Source: a bacterium (GTDB lineage Archaea; Nanobdellota; Nanobdellia; SCGC-AAA011-G17; GW2011-AR17). From it: a stretch of DNA of 53,456 nt. This document shows, one piece after another, positions 27,723 through 34,202 of this stretch. The position numbers and the translations under genes were made by a program. The stretch is taken from positions 1-53,456 of the forward strand of contig JAUYPF010000035.1 in assembly GCA_030697685.1 (NCBI GenBank). Direction: 5' to 3'. The first letter of the stretch is position 1. Each line of letters starts with the position of its first letter. Under the pieces are notes generated by a model that did no database searches, was not told where the DNA came from, and saw nothing but the letters and a program-made list of their open reading frames with translations.

Positions 27723-28123
27723 AAACACTACAAGCATTAGTCTTTGCAGCGCTCACATCTTGTGGACCAAAACAGATAGTAATGGAAGTACAAGAAGAAA
27801 TACCTCAAGAAATTCTGCAAGGTTTTGCACGCAAGTATGAAGAGTGTGAAAAGCTTTCCGCACAAGAAAAGATAAATAATTTGGAAAACCCTTATCTTTT
27901 TGCACAACATATTTGTGATACCTATGGTATGGGAACATACAATACACATAGCTGCGAAAAGGAATCCTGGCAGATCGACTGTCACGAAAACAATAGTTTT
28001 GCTTTTACACTAGACAATGATATCGTTTGTTATTCAGACCAAAAAAAATGTATGCAAATAAGTAAAGGATATAAATGGATTGAGTCACCATGGCAAAGAC
28101 CAAAAAGTATGGAGCAGCAATGA
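27719..28123 (+). CDS. Predicted lipoprotein, Cys-rich
   Basis: A 134-residue protein. A short hydrophobic N-terminus (MKTLQALVFAALTSCG) ends in a lipobox-like L-T-S-C, so Cys15 may be lipidated after export. The mature part has six more cysteines (EECEKL, HICDTY, SCEKES, DCHEN, VCYSD, KCMQI), probably forming disulfides outside the cell. Starts in ATGA overlap with the upstream membrane-protein gene and ends in ATGA overlap with the next gene. No family recognised. Confidence 0.65.
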   Translation: MKTLQALVFAALTSCGPKQIVMEVQEEIPQEILQGFARKYEECEKLSAQEKINNLENPYLFAQHICDTYGMGTYNTHSCEKESWQIDCHENNSFAFTLDNDIVCYSDQKKCMQISKGYKWIESPWQRPKSMEQQ

Positions 28124-29121
28124 TAGACCTGAAACAACTTTTTTCTTTTGAAAATCCTAATCAAGAAAGATATGCGTCACTCCATGCAGGATCATACACA
28201 CCTTTTTTAGAAACATCTTATGGAAATACTCAGTGGTCATTAATGAGATTATTTAGAATTTATAGAAAACTTAAACAGGGAGAAACTGAAGCCTATAAGG
28301 TGTTAGAAGATTTTGTTAGTGAAAATCATTCTTCTCAATTTCCTACTTATCAAAGATGGTCTTCTACTCCTCGTAAACTTGCTTGTCCAGCCTTAACTAC
28401 TATGCTTGGAGAACAATTTTGTTATTTAGAAGATCAAGAATTAACAAGACAGAGAAAAGATATTGCATTATTTTCTGGAGCTGCTGCAAGAATTTCTGAC
28501 GATTTAACTGATTCAAGATTAGTTGAACCAGCAGAAGTTTATTTACTTGATGCTAAACAAAGAGATAATGTAACTGAAGAACAATCTCTTTTTTATTTGT
28601 TTAATGAAAGATTAGAAGAATTAGTTTCACCATTTGATTTTAAGAATAGATTTAGGAACTTAATAAAAAAATATAATGAAGCACAACAAAGAGGAAGAGA
28701 CCTACAAAATCCTCTATCAACTCAAGAAGTAGTAACCATAAAAGACCAAACTGGGGGATATCCTTTTTTATTACTTCATGCTTTAATGTTTCCACATCAA
28801 GAAGACCCTTCTTTAAATTTCTCTCCTAATTATAATCCTAATAATGGAACTGTAAAGACAAAATCTGAAGCATTATTTAATTTGGGTGCTTTAGTTAGTA
28901 GACTCGATGATATTTATGATGAAAAGCTTGATAGGAAAACAGGTCATAAATCATTAGCTACAGAAGGAGTCACTAGTTGGAAAACTATAGAAAAAGAAAT
29001 AGTGTATGTTGATGGTGGGTTGAGACAATTTTATCCTGATGATAGAGTTGAAAAAACAATGGATGATTATAAGGCACAAATTTCAAGATTAGCAGTTCTA
29101 GTTAATAACTGGCTTTTATAA
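28120..29121 (+). CDS. Isoprenoid-synthase-like protein with duplicated N-terminal module
   Basis: A 333-residue protein read from ATG 28120 (ATGA overlap with the lipoprotein gene; an upstream in-frame ATG at 28090 is less likely). Residues 1-39 nearly repeat the start of the methyltransferase at 26698. The remainder is all-helical with two aspartate-rich motifs: S-D-D-L-T-D (D127, D128, D131) and L-D-D-I-Y-D-E (D263, D264, D267), 136 residues apart, which is the spacing and context of polyprenyl or terpene synthases (two Mg-binding DDxxD helices). Codons in the synthase part look more T-rich than upstream genes, suggesting a different origin. The enzymatic class is inferred from motifs only. 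Confidence 0.65.
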   Translation: MIDLKQLFSFENPNQERYASLHAGSYTPFLETSYGNTQWSLMRLFRIYRKLKQGETEAYKVLEDFVSENHSSQFPTYQRWSSTPRKLACPALTTMLGEQFCYLEDQELTRQRKDIALFSGAAARISDDLTDSRLVEPAEVYLLDAKQRDNVTEEQSLFYLFNERLEELVSPFDFKNRFRNLIKKYNEAQQRGRDLQNPLSTQEVVTIKDQTGGYPFLLLHALMFPHQEDPSLNFSPNYNPNNGTVKTKSEALFNLGALVSRLDDIYDEKLDRKTGHKSLATEGVTSWKTIEKEIVYVDGGLRQFYPDDRVEKTMDDYKAQISRLAVLVNNWLL

Positions 29122-29230
29122 TTTTGAAAAATTACAAAAGAGTGAGTTAAATGCTTTAAAAAATTTCTATTGTTTTTATGAAATGCTAAAAATCAGGTGA
29201 TTTTAACTTAACAGCCCACTAAACCAAAAC

Positions 29231-29238
29231 CTTAAATA
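29231..29238 (+). promoter_or_regulatory. TATA box of RNase P RNA
   Basis: CTTAAATA, preceded by AAACCAAAAC, lies about 26 nt before the first base of the P1 stem at 29261. Confidence 0.55.
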
Positions 29239-29260
29239 CTCTCTATATCTCATTTCTAAT

Positions 29261-29564
29261 GTAGGCAGGGAGCTCATCACGGCAGAAATGCTGAGGAAAG
29301 TCCAGCCACCAAAGAACTTCGGTTCGAAAAGTTTGCTCTTCAAAAAGAGTTCCTGAAAAGGAAGGCAACCATCCAGAAACGACACGTCCTTGATTTAGGA
29401 TGATAATGGCGAAGTTTCCTGCAAGGGAAATGAGTTAACCCATGGACATTTTTCAAGGGAACGATGAAACGATGAGCCCCAAATGGTGCAAGTCTTTAAG
29501 ACGCTAAGTTGAATCATGAGCACTTCCATAGGCGAAGAACAGAAGCTGGCTTATCCCTGTCTAC
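29261..29564 (+). ncRNA. rnpB: RNase P RNA
   Basis: About 304 nt. The catalytic RNA that removes 5' leaders from pre-tRNA. The ends pair as helix P1 (TAGGCAGGGA at 29262-29271 with TCCCTGTCTA at 29554-29563). Conserved region I is GCTGAGGAAAGTCCAGCC, and the 3' conserved region is AACAGAAGCTGGCTTAT. Both are diagnostic of type A-like archaeal and bacterial RNase P RNA. The size is compact but includes both specificity and catalytic domains as far as I can judge. Some DPANN (Nanoarchaeum) lack RNase P, so its presence is informative. Confidence 0.9.
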
Positions 29565-29567
29565 ACA

Positions 29568-29939
29568 TTATTCTTTCACAAACTCAACATGAGAAATCGC
29601 TCGAAAACCTTCATCTCCTGTAAGAAAAGGAATCTCGAGTTTCCGTGCAAGAGCGTATCCTAAACAATCAACATAGGAAAGTTTTTTTGCTCTATGTTTT
29701 AATTTAAAGTGCATAGCCAGCTCAACATCATCAAGTGTAGGTGTAATAATGAGTGAACGAAAAATAGTAAGAACTTCTTGTGCATCTTCATAACCATATT
29801 CACGAAGAACAAAATAATATACCTCCATAATATTATAAAGGCTCGTAACTCCTACATATTCACTAAAATAAGGAACATAATTTTCACTCTTATTAATATA
29901 TGCAAGAATCGCATAAGAGTCATAATAATATTTATTCAT
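29568..29939 (-). CDS. PIN-domain ribonuclease toxin (VapC-like)
   Basis: A 123-residue PIN-domain protein. The acidic metal-binding residues are in place: D7 (YYYDSYA), E39 (YNIMEVYY), D91 (SYVDCLGYALAR) and D109 (FLTGDEGF). Such toxins cleave tRNA or rRNA. Its start overlaps the end of the AbrB-type antitoxin gene by 8 nt, giving the usual antitoxin-first operon. The 3' end abuts the convergent RNase P RNA gene (3 nt apart). Confidence 0.88.
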   Translation of the reverse strand: MNKYYYDSYAILAYINKSENYVPYFSEYVGVTSLYNIMEVYYFVLREYGYEDAQEVLTIFRSLIITPTLDDVELAMHFKLKHRAKKLSYVDCLGYALARKLEIPFLTGDEGFRAISHVEFVKE

Positions 29940-30144
29940 AGTATTCCTCTTTAAGCTCCTTTTTTATCTGATCCACAGATTTCTTAAACTTGCAAAGACC
30001 AAACAAAGGAGTGAAGTCTACTTTTTTCTTTTCTTTAATATCAATTTCAATAACATCCCCTACATGAAGATCTTTTCCTTTTAATTCATCTTTTCTCAAA
30101 AGAACTCCATAAGAATTACCCCATTTTTTGATTGTTGCTTCCAT
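29932..30144 (-). CDS. AbrB/MazE-type antitoxin
   Basis: A 70-residue protein from ATG 30142-30144 (MEATIKKWGNSYGVLLRKDE), the swapped-hairpin AbrB fold with the KKWGNS signature. A longer frame reaches 30216, but the chosen start places the 15-bp element (30191-30205) and the TATA-like TTATTAAT box at promoter distance and removes an atypical N-terminus. The C-terminal tail (SVDQIKKELKEEYYE) would bind the toxin. It is very similar in architecture to the antitoxin at 52078-52353. Confidence 0.82.
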   Translation of the reverse strand: MEATIKKWGNSYGVLLRKDELKGKDLHVGDVIEIDIKEKKKVDFTPLFGLCKFKKSVDQIKKELKEEYYE

Positions 30145-30190
30145 GTTTAAACATATGTATAACTCATTAATAAAACTATCTGAGACTTTT

Positions 30191-30205
30191 CCGAAAGATT
30201 TCCGG
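30191..30205 (-). promoter_or_regulatory. 15-bp SCGRAAATCTTYCGG element, copy 2
   Basis: Reads CCGGAAATCTTTCGG on the minus strand, 46 nt before the antitoxin ATG. It is followed, as in copy 3, by a CTCAGA then a TTTTATTAAT box. Confidence 0.55.
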
Positions 30206-30273
30206 TTTTCAACCATTTACTCTACTTATCCCTCACAGCAAGATATTTAAAGAAGATATACATTATTTTATAG

Positions 30274-30432
30274 ATGTCAAACGACAAAATCTCTATGCCT
30301 CAATCAGGTGGCGGTTTAATGAGGTATTTTGATGATTATAAAAGTAAAATACAAATCAATAAAAATTGGGTGCTAGTTGCTATTGTTCTAGTGATCGTTA
30401 TCGAACTAGCTCTACAAAAAGGTTTATTTTAA
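30274..30432 (+). CDS. secG: Preprotein translocase subunit Sec61-beta
   Basis: A 52-residue ORF: MSNDKISMPQSGGGLMRYFD, then DYKSKIQINKNWVLVAIVLV and a helix to the end. The P-x-S-G-G-G-L-M-R-Y-F-D stretch before one tail-anchored transmembrane helix is the hallmark of archaeal Sec61-beta. TATA-like ATTTAAA at about 30245-30252 is 26 nt from the ATG (leaderless). The stop is followed one base later by the NAC gene, so translocon and nascent-chain factor are on one transcript. Confidence 0.92.
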   Translation: MSNDKISMPQSGGGLMRYFDDYKSKIQINKNWVLVAIVLVIVIELALQKGLF

Positions 30433-30433
30433 A

Positions 30434-30757
30434 ATGTTTCAAGGTATGGATCCTCGCTTGGTAAAGCAGGCAATGAAGAAAATGGGAATGAAACAAGAGG
30501 ATATTCCTGCAATAGAGGTAATTATTAAATGTGGAGACAAAAACCTTATCATTCACAACCCTAATGTCCAAAAAATGATTATGATGGGTGAAGAGAGTTT
30601 TCAGATTACAGGTCAAATAGAAGAAACATCTGCAATCAGTGAAGAAGACATTCAGACAGTAATGGAACAAGCATCCTGTTCAAAAGAAACAGCAAAAAAA
30701 GCATTAGAAAAAAGCAATGGAGATCTTGCGCAAGCAATCATCAATGTACAATCCTAA
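30434..30757 (+). CDS. nac: Archaeal nascent polypeptide-associated complex protein
   Basis: A 107-residue homolog of NAC-alpha. An N-terminal MFQGMDPRLVKQAMKKMGM, then the NAC beta-barrel (AIEVIIKCGDKNLIIHNPNV; MMGEESFQITG), and a C-terminal UBA domain (VMEQASCSKETAKKALEKSN). It binds nascent chains on the ribosome as a homodimer in archaea. Located between Sec61-beta and two unassigned genes plus MinD, all on the same strand with tiny gaps or overlaps. Confidence 0.93.
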   Translation: MFQGMDPRLVKQAMKKMGMKQEDIPAIEVIIKCGDKNLIIHNPNVQKMIMMGEESFQITGQIEETSAISEEDIQTVMEQASCSKETAKKALEKSNGDLAQAIINVQS

Positions 30758-31112
30758 CCTTGATGAAGCAAAAAAAGCATTCAGTAAAGCAGAAGGCATT
30801 ATCGAAAAAAGTTATGCTTTTACAGGAGAACTAAAATTGCTTCCTCTTGCACTACAGCAATTACAGAAAGCAACAAAGTATGCATGGGAATTTCAAGGAG
30901 AGAAAAAACCAAAACTCCTAATAGACTTGGAAAAAATAAACCAAAATAGAAAAGATAGTCCTCTTGAATTCAAAAGAAAAGAAAAACTAGTGATTTGCAC
31001 AAAAGATTACAAAACGACAATCATTGATGAAAAAATAATAAGAAAATATTTACAAAAAACAAAGAGTTACTTACAAAAATGCAAGAAGAAGACCCAGCAC
31101 GAGAAGAATTAA
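30744..31112 (+). CDS. Unknown helical protein between NAC and MinD
   Basis: A 122-residue basic protein. I place the start at ATG 30744 (MYNPNLDEAKKAFSKAEG), 14 nt inside the NAC gene; a longer frame begins at 30717. The first 70 residues are helical with TPR/HEPN-like character (LLPLALQQLQKATKYAWEF), and the rest is Lys-rich. The next gene begins 34 nt before its stop. Family not recognised. Confidence 0.6.
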   Translation: MYNPNLDEAKKAFSKAEGIIEKSYAFTGELKLLPLALQQLQKATKYAWEFQGEKKPKLLIDLEKINQNRKDSPLEFKRKEKLVICTKDYKTTIIDEKIIRKYLQKTKSYLQKCKKKTQHEKN

Positions 31113-31513
31113 AAAGAATAGATCATTTGATCTTTGTAACATTAAAATACACAAGAACAGCTGATATTATTCGTACGATTATTGGAAAATTTATTCTCAC
31201 ATTAGACCACCAAACAGAAAAGTATTATAGTTTACAATTTGAAAGAGGGAAAATAAAAGAAACTCCTCGTGTTCCATTAATGCGTATGAAAAAGCTGGAA
31301 CAGATTCATGCAAAAGATAGCAAAGTCAAAGATATTATTGATTTTTACGTTCAATTAAAAGCAATTTACAATGCAGATTTCAAGGCCAAAGAAGAATATA
31401 GAAAAAATGTGACATTAGTTACAAAAGGGAAAGAGATAAATATTGCAATGCTTAAAGAGTATGTAAATATAATTAAGGAGCATGTCAATTATATCGATGA
31501 ACTTATCAAATGA
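31079..31513 (+). CDS. Unknown helical protein upstream of MinD
   Basis: A 144-residue helical protein (DHLIFVTLKYTRTADIIRTI; MRMKKLEQIHAKDSKVKDI). Overlaps the preceding gene by 34 nt and the MinD start by 4 nt (ATGA), so it is probably co-translated with MinD and could be its partner. No known MinD-activating motif (MinE-like) is recognised. Pattern of hydrophobic positions suggests a helical hairpin or bundle. Confidence 0.62.
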   Translation: MQEEDPAREELKRIDHLIFVTLKYTRTADIIRTIIGKFILTLDHQTEKYYSLQFERGKIKETPRVPLMRMKKLEQIHAKDSKVKDIIDFYVQLKAIYNADFKAKEEYRKNVTLVTKGKEINIAMLKEYVNIIKEHVNYIDELIK

Positions 31514-32274
31514 AAACAATTGGACTCTTAAGTGGAAAAGGTGGTGTGGGAAAAACAAGTACTGCAATTAATCTTGCTGCAGGCCTAAATTCATATGGAA
31601 AACAAACTATCATTATCGACGCAAACCTAACAACTCCAAACATTGGCATACATTTAGGAAGTCCATCAAATTCTATAACTCTCCACCATGTTCTCCAAGG
31701 AAAAAATTCTATTCATGAAGCACTCTATCGTCATCATTCTGGCTTGTATTTCATTCCAGGTTCTCTCGCATTAGAAAACATGGAAAAGCTCAAGGTAAAT
31801 AATCTAAAGGCAATAAAAGAACTAAAAACAGATTATATTATTCTTGATGGCGCTGCAGGCCTTGGAAAAGAAGCCCTAGCAACCTTAGAGCATTGTGATG
31901 AACTCCTTATTGTTACAAATCCAGAACTTCCTGCAATGACAGATGCATTGAAAACAATTCGTATTGCAGAGGAATTAGGAAAAGAAGTAAAAGGAATCAT
32001 AGTCACAAGAACAAAAAAAGATAAATTTGATATTTCCCTGCGCAACATTGAAGCAATGCTGGAAAAACCAATTATTGGAGTCATCCCTGAAGATCCTACC
32101 CTAAGAGAAGCGCTTGCTTTAAAAGGATCTATTGTCTATACACATCCACATTCCAATGCAGCACGAAGTTATCTAAGACTTGCAGCTGCAATTTGCGGAC
32201 AAAAAGGAGAAGAAGAGATGAAACTCAATTGGATTGATAAATTCTTTAAAGTGTTCAAAAGAGTTCCACAGTAA
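31510..32274 (+). CDS. minD: MinD/ParA-family ATPase with amphipathic C-terminus
   Basis: A 254-residue deviant-Walker ATPase. The P-loop GKGGVGKTS (9-17) carries the signature Lys10. Switch I is IIIDANLTTPN and the Walker B-like strand IILDGAAG. The C-terminus LNWIDKFFKVFKRV is an amphipathic helix like the MinD membrane-targeting sequence, so it should bind the inner membrane face when ATP-bound. It may position a partner (surface, motility or translocation machinery). Last of the overlapping genes in the Sec61-beta/NAC run. Confidence 0.9.
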   Translation: MKTIGLLSGKGGVGKTSTAINLAAGLNSYGKQTIIIDANLTTPNIGIHLGSPSNSITLHHVLQGKNSIHEALYRHHSGLYFIPGSLALENMEKLKVNNLKAIKELKTDYIILDGAAGLGKEALATLEHCDELLIVTNPELPAMTDALKTIRIAEELGKEVKGIIVTRTKKDKFDISLRNIEAMLEKPIIGVIPEDPTLREALALKGSIVYTHPHSNAARSYLRLAAAICGQKGEEEMKLNWIDKFFKVFKRVPQ

Positions 32275-32283
32275 AGGAGAAAA

Positions 32284-32532
32284 ATGACAGAATATCTTGC
32301 AGTAACAGAAAACGGAACCTGCTACAAAATTACAGAAAGAAAAAATGGATGGATAATAATGCCTTGGGCTTCTAAAATTGGAACCAATGTGGAAATTGTC
32401 ACAAAAGGAGTATCAAAAGAAGCTCAAGATATAAAAAACATAAAAGAGTTTATTGGAGCTATAGTCTGGTATAAACAAGGAGCAAAAACTTTCAAGACGG
32501 GAAGAATAGAAAAGGTCTATATGGAAATTTAA
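32284..32532 (+). CDS. Small unknown protein downstream of MinD
   Basis: An 82-residue beta-rich protein (YLAVTENGTCYKITERKNG; WIIMPWASKIGTNVEIVTKG). ATG 32284 has a Shine-Dalgarno (AAAGGAGAA) placed in the end of the MinD gene, 9 nt upstream, so it is probably the last gene of that operon. No family recognised. Confidence 0.6.
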   Translation: MTEYLAVTENGTCYKITERKNGWIIMPWASKIGTNVEIVTKGVSKEAQDIKNIKEFIGAIVWYKQGAKTFKTGRIEKVYMEI

Positions 32533-32586
32533 AATATATCCTTCACTACCTATGTTTTTTTAAAAAACAAAAAATAAAGAATAACT

Positions 32587-32871
32587 ATGGCAACAGAACT
32601 ACACCCAACACATCTAGAATCTTTAGATCCTGAAAAGACATTTCTTGTTGAAACAGAAGACAGCTCTTTTGTATTCCACCTAACAAAAGGTATATTTTAT
32701 GCACGACGTACCACGAGCAAAGATCCAAGGTATTGTCTAGTCACAAAAATCAATGGGAAAAATAAATATAAAGAATCAGATTTAGATTTATACGCAGAAA
32801 TTTCCTATATGCATCCAAAACTCAATCAAGAAGTTCTTGGTGGCAAAGTAAAGAGCGTTGCATTACGGTAA
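32587..32871 (+). CDS. Small unknown protein
   Basis: A 94-residue beta-rich protein (FLVETEDSSFVFHLTKGIFY). The upstream 54 nt include TTTTTTT, which may end the MinD transcript, and an AT-rich stretch that could serve as promoter. The final residues GGKVKSVALR are basic. No motif recognised. The size and mixed content resemble the preceding 82-residue protein, but I see no clear homology between them. Confidence 0.5.
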   Translation: MATELHPTHLESLDPEKTFLVETEDSSFVFHLTKGIFYARRTTSKDPRYCLVTKINGKNKYKESDLDLYAEISYMHPKLNQEVLGGKVKSVALR

Positions 32872-32970
32872 ACAAGTAAAGCTATTTTAGCCTATTTAGT
32901 TTACAATCTAAACAGCTGAGTATGAACAGAAAGATTTATATATTTTAAAGTACGTATAAATACTAATAAA

Positions 32971-33201
32971 ATGAAACAAATTAGCTTAAGCATACCTGAA
33001 AATCTTTTAGAAGCATCTAAAGAATACTCTGAAGAATATGGCTATAGAACTGTTCAAGAATTAATAATTGATATTCTAAGGAAAAGAGTCATCTTAGAAA
33101 ATGCAGAAAGATATAGAGAAATCGAAGAACGAATGAAAAAAGGAATAGGCGTAAAAAAAATGAATCAGAAAGATGCAATGAAATATTTGAGGGATCTTTA
33201 A
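32971..33201 (+). CDS. Ribbon-helix-helix antitoxin-like protein
   Basis: A 76-residue protein that begins with a beta-strand and two helices (MKQISLSIPENLLEASKEYS; YRTVQELIIDILRKRV), the ribbon-helix-helix DNA-binding fold, followed by a charged tail (REIEERMKKGIGVKKMNQKD) suited to bind a toxin. TATA-like TTTATATA at 32935-32942 and a second box TATAAATA near 32956 precede ATG 32971. The toxin gene follows with no gap. Confidence 0.82.
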   Translation: MKQISLSIPENLLEASKEYSEEYGYRTVQELIIDILRKRVILENAERYREIEERMKKGIGVKKMNQKDAMKYLRDL

Positions 33202-33453
33202 GTGTATTCTATTGAATTTAGTGATGAGTTTGAAAAAAGTATGCAAAAACTAAAGAAAAAAGACTTAATTATGTTTAAAAATATCCAAAAAAAGCTTCTT
33301 CAGCTTGTAGAAAATCCAGAACACTACAAACCATTAAGAAATGTTCTTGCAGGGTATAGAAGAATCCATTTTGGAAGTTATGTTCTCATTTATAAAATAG
33401 AAGAGGAAACAATTAGAATTATTAATATCGACCATCATGATCATTCTTATTAA
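33202..33453 (+). CDS. RelE/ParE-family toxin
   Basis: An 83-residue protein of the RelE/ParE fold: MYSIEFSDEFEKSMQKLKKK, a helix hairpin, then YKPLRNVLAGYRRIHFGSYVLIYKI with the basic residues and IINIDHHDHSY at the end, typical of mRNA-interferase/ParE-like toxins. It starts at GTG directly after the antitoxin TAA. Converges on the ScpA gene with a 4-nt overlap. Confidence 0.88.
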   Translation: MYSIEFSDEFEKSMQKLKKKDLIMFKNIQKKLLQLVENPEHYKPLRNVLAGYRRIHFGSYVLIYKIEEETIRIINIDHHDHSY

Positions 33454-34169
33454 GAAGCACTAAACTTATGTATATGTATCTCAGCAAATGCTTCTTCTTG
33501 TTCTAAATTCACTTTTTTATTATTATGAAGATAGAGAAGTGGAAGCATGGTAAGGATAGTTTCTTCTTTTCCTTTTCCAGGATCTAATTCAGAGAATGGG
33601 ATCATTTTTCTCTGTTTAAACAATCCAGCCAGTTTCTTATACACTTCATCAATGAGAAGAATAATATCAACTTTTTTCTCAGGGATTTCAGGTACACTCC
33701 AAGCCAGGAATTTTTGCAAACGCAATTTTCTTCTTGTATCCACATGTAATGCTTTTTCTAAAGCTCCGATAAGATCTGCAATAGAAACTTTTCTCTTTCT
33801 CGCCTGTGGCGTTCGCACACCCAATCGAGGAATTTCTACTTTATGTTCATGATAAGGAAGATACTCTCCTAACTCTTCAAACTCCTGATTTTCTTGATGA
33901 AAAAGAAAAGCATCAAAATTATTAATATCTTCTTGGACGAGCCTATTTGATTTCATTTTCAAAAGAATCGCAGAAGCAAGAAGCACTTTTCCAGAGATAA
34001 AATAATCCATCTCCTTCATTTTTTTAACAGCAACAATATATTTATGTGTTAATTTTGTCAAATCAACATCCCAAGGATCCATCTGTTCATCCTTCACAAG
34101 GTTATGGAGAATATCTTGCCAAGTAACTTCACTCTCTTTCAAGAGCATATCATAAATTTTTTCTTGCAT
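33450..34169 (-). CDS. scpA: Segregation and condensation protein A
   Basis: A 239-residue kleisin subunit. The N-terminal MDPWDVDLTKLTHKYI with the following VLLASAILLKMKSNRLV is the ScpA signature, and the C-terminal winged-helix region appears in the second half (PFSELDPGKGKEETILTMLPLLYLHNNKKV). ScpA bridges SMC heads in chromosome condensation. TATA-like TTTTATAAAC at about 34187-34197 (minus strand) supports ATG 34169. No scpB is adjacent in the window. Confidence 0.9.
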   Translation of the reverse strand: MQEKIYDMLLKESEVTWQDILHNLVKDEQMDPWDVDLTKLTHKYIVAVKKMKEMDYFISGKVLLASAILLKMKSNRLVQEDINNFDAFLFHQENQEFEELGEYLPYHEHKVEIPRLGVRTPQARKRKVSIADLIGALEKALHVDTRRKLRLQKFLAWSVPEIPEKKVDIILLIDEVYKKLAGLFKQRKMIPFSELDPGKGKEETILTMLPLLYLHNNKKVNLEQEEAFAEIHIHKFSAS

Positions 34170-34202
34170 AAATAAATAAGAGAAAAAGAAGTTTATAAAA
34201 CT

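Noticed and set aside
28090-28119. Longer start (MAKTKKYGAA) for the isoprenoid-synthase-like gene
   Set aside because: ATG 28120 forms an ATGA overlap with the upstream stop, as throughout this operon, and matches the start of the duplicated module in the methyltransferase.
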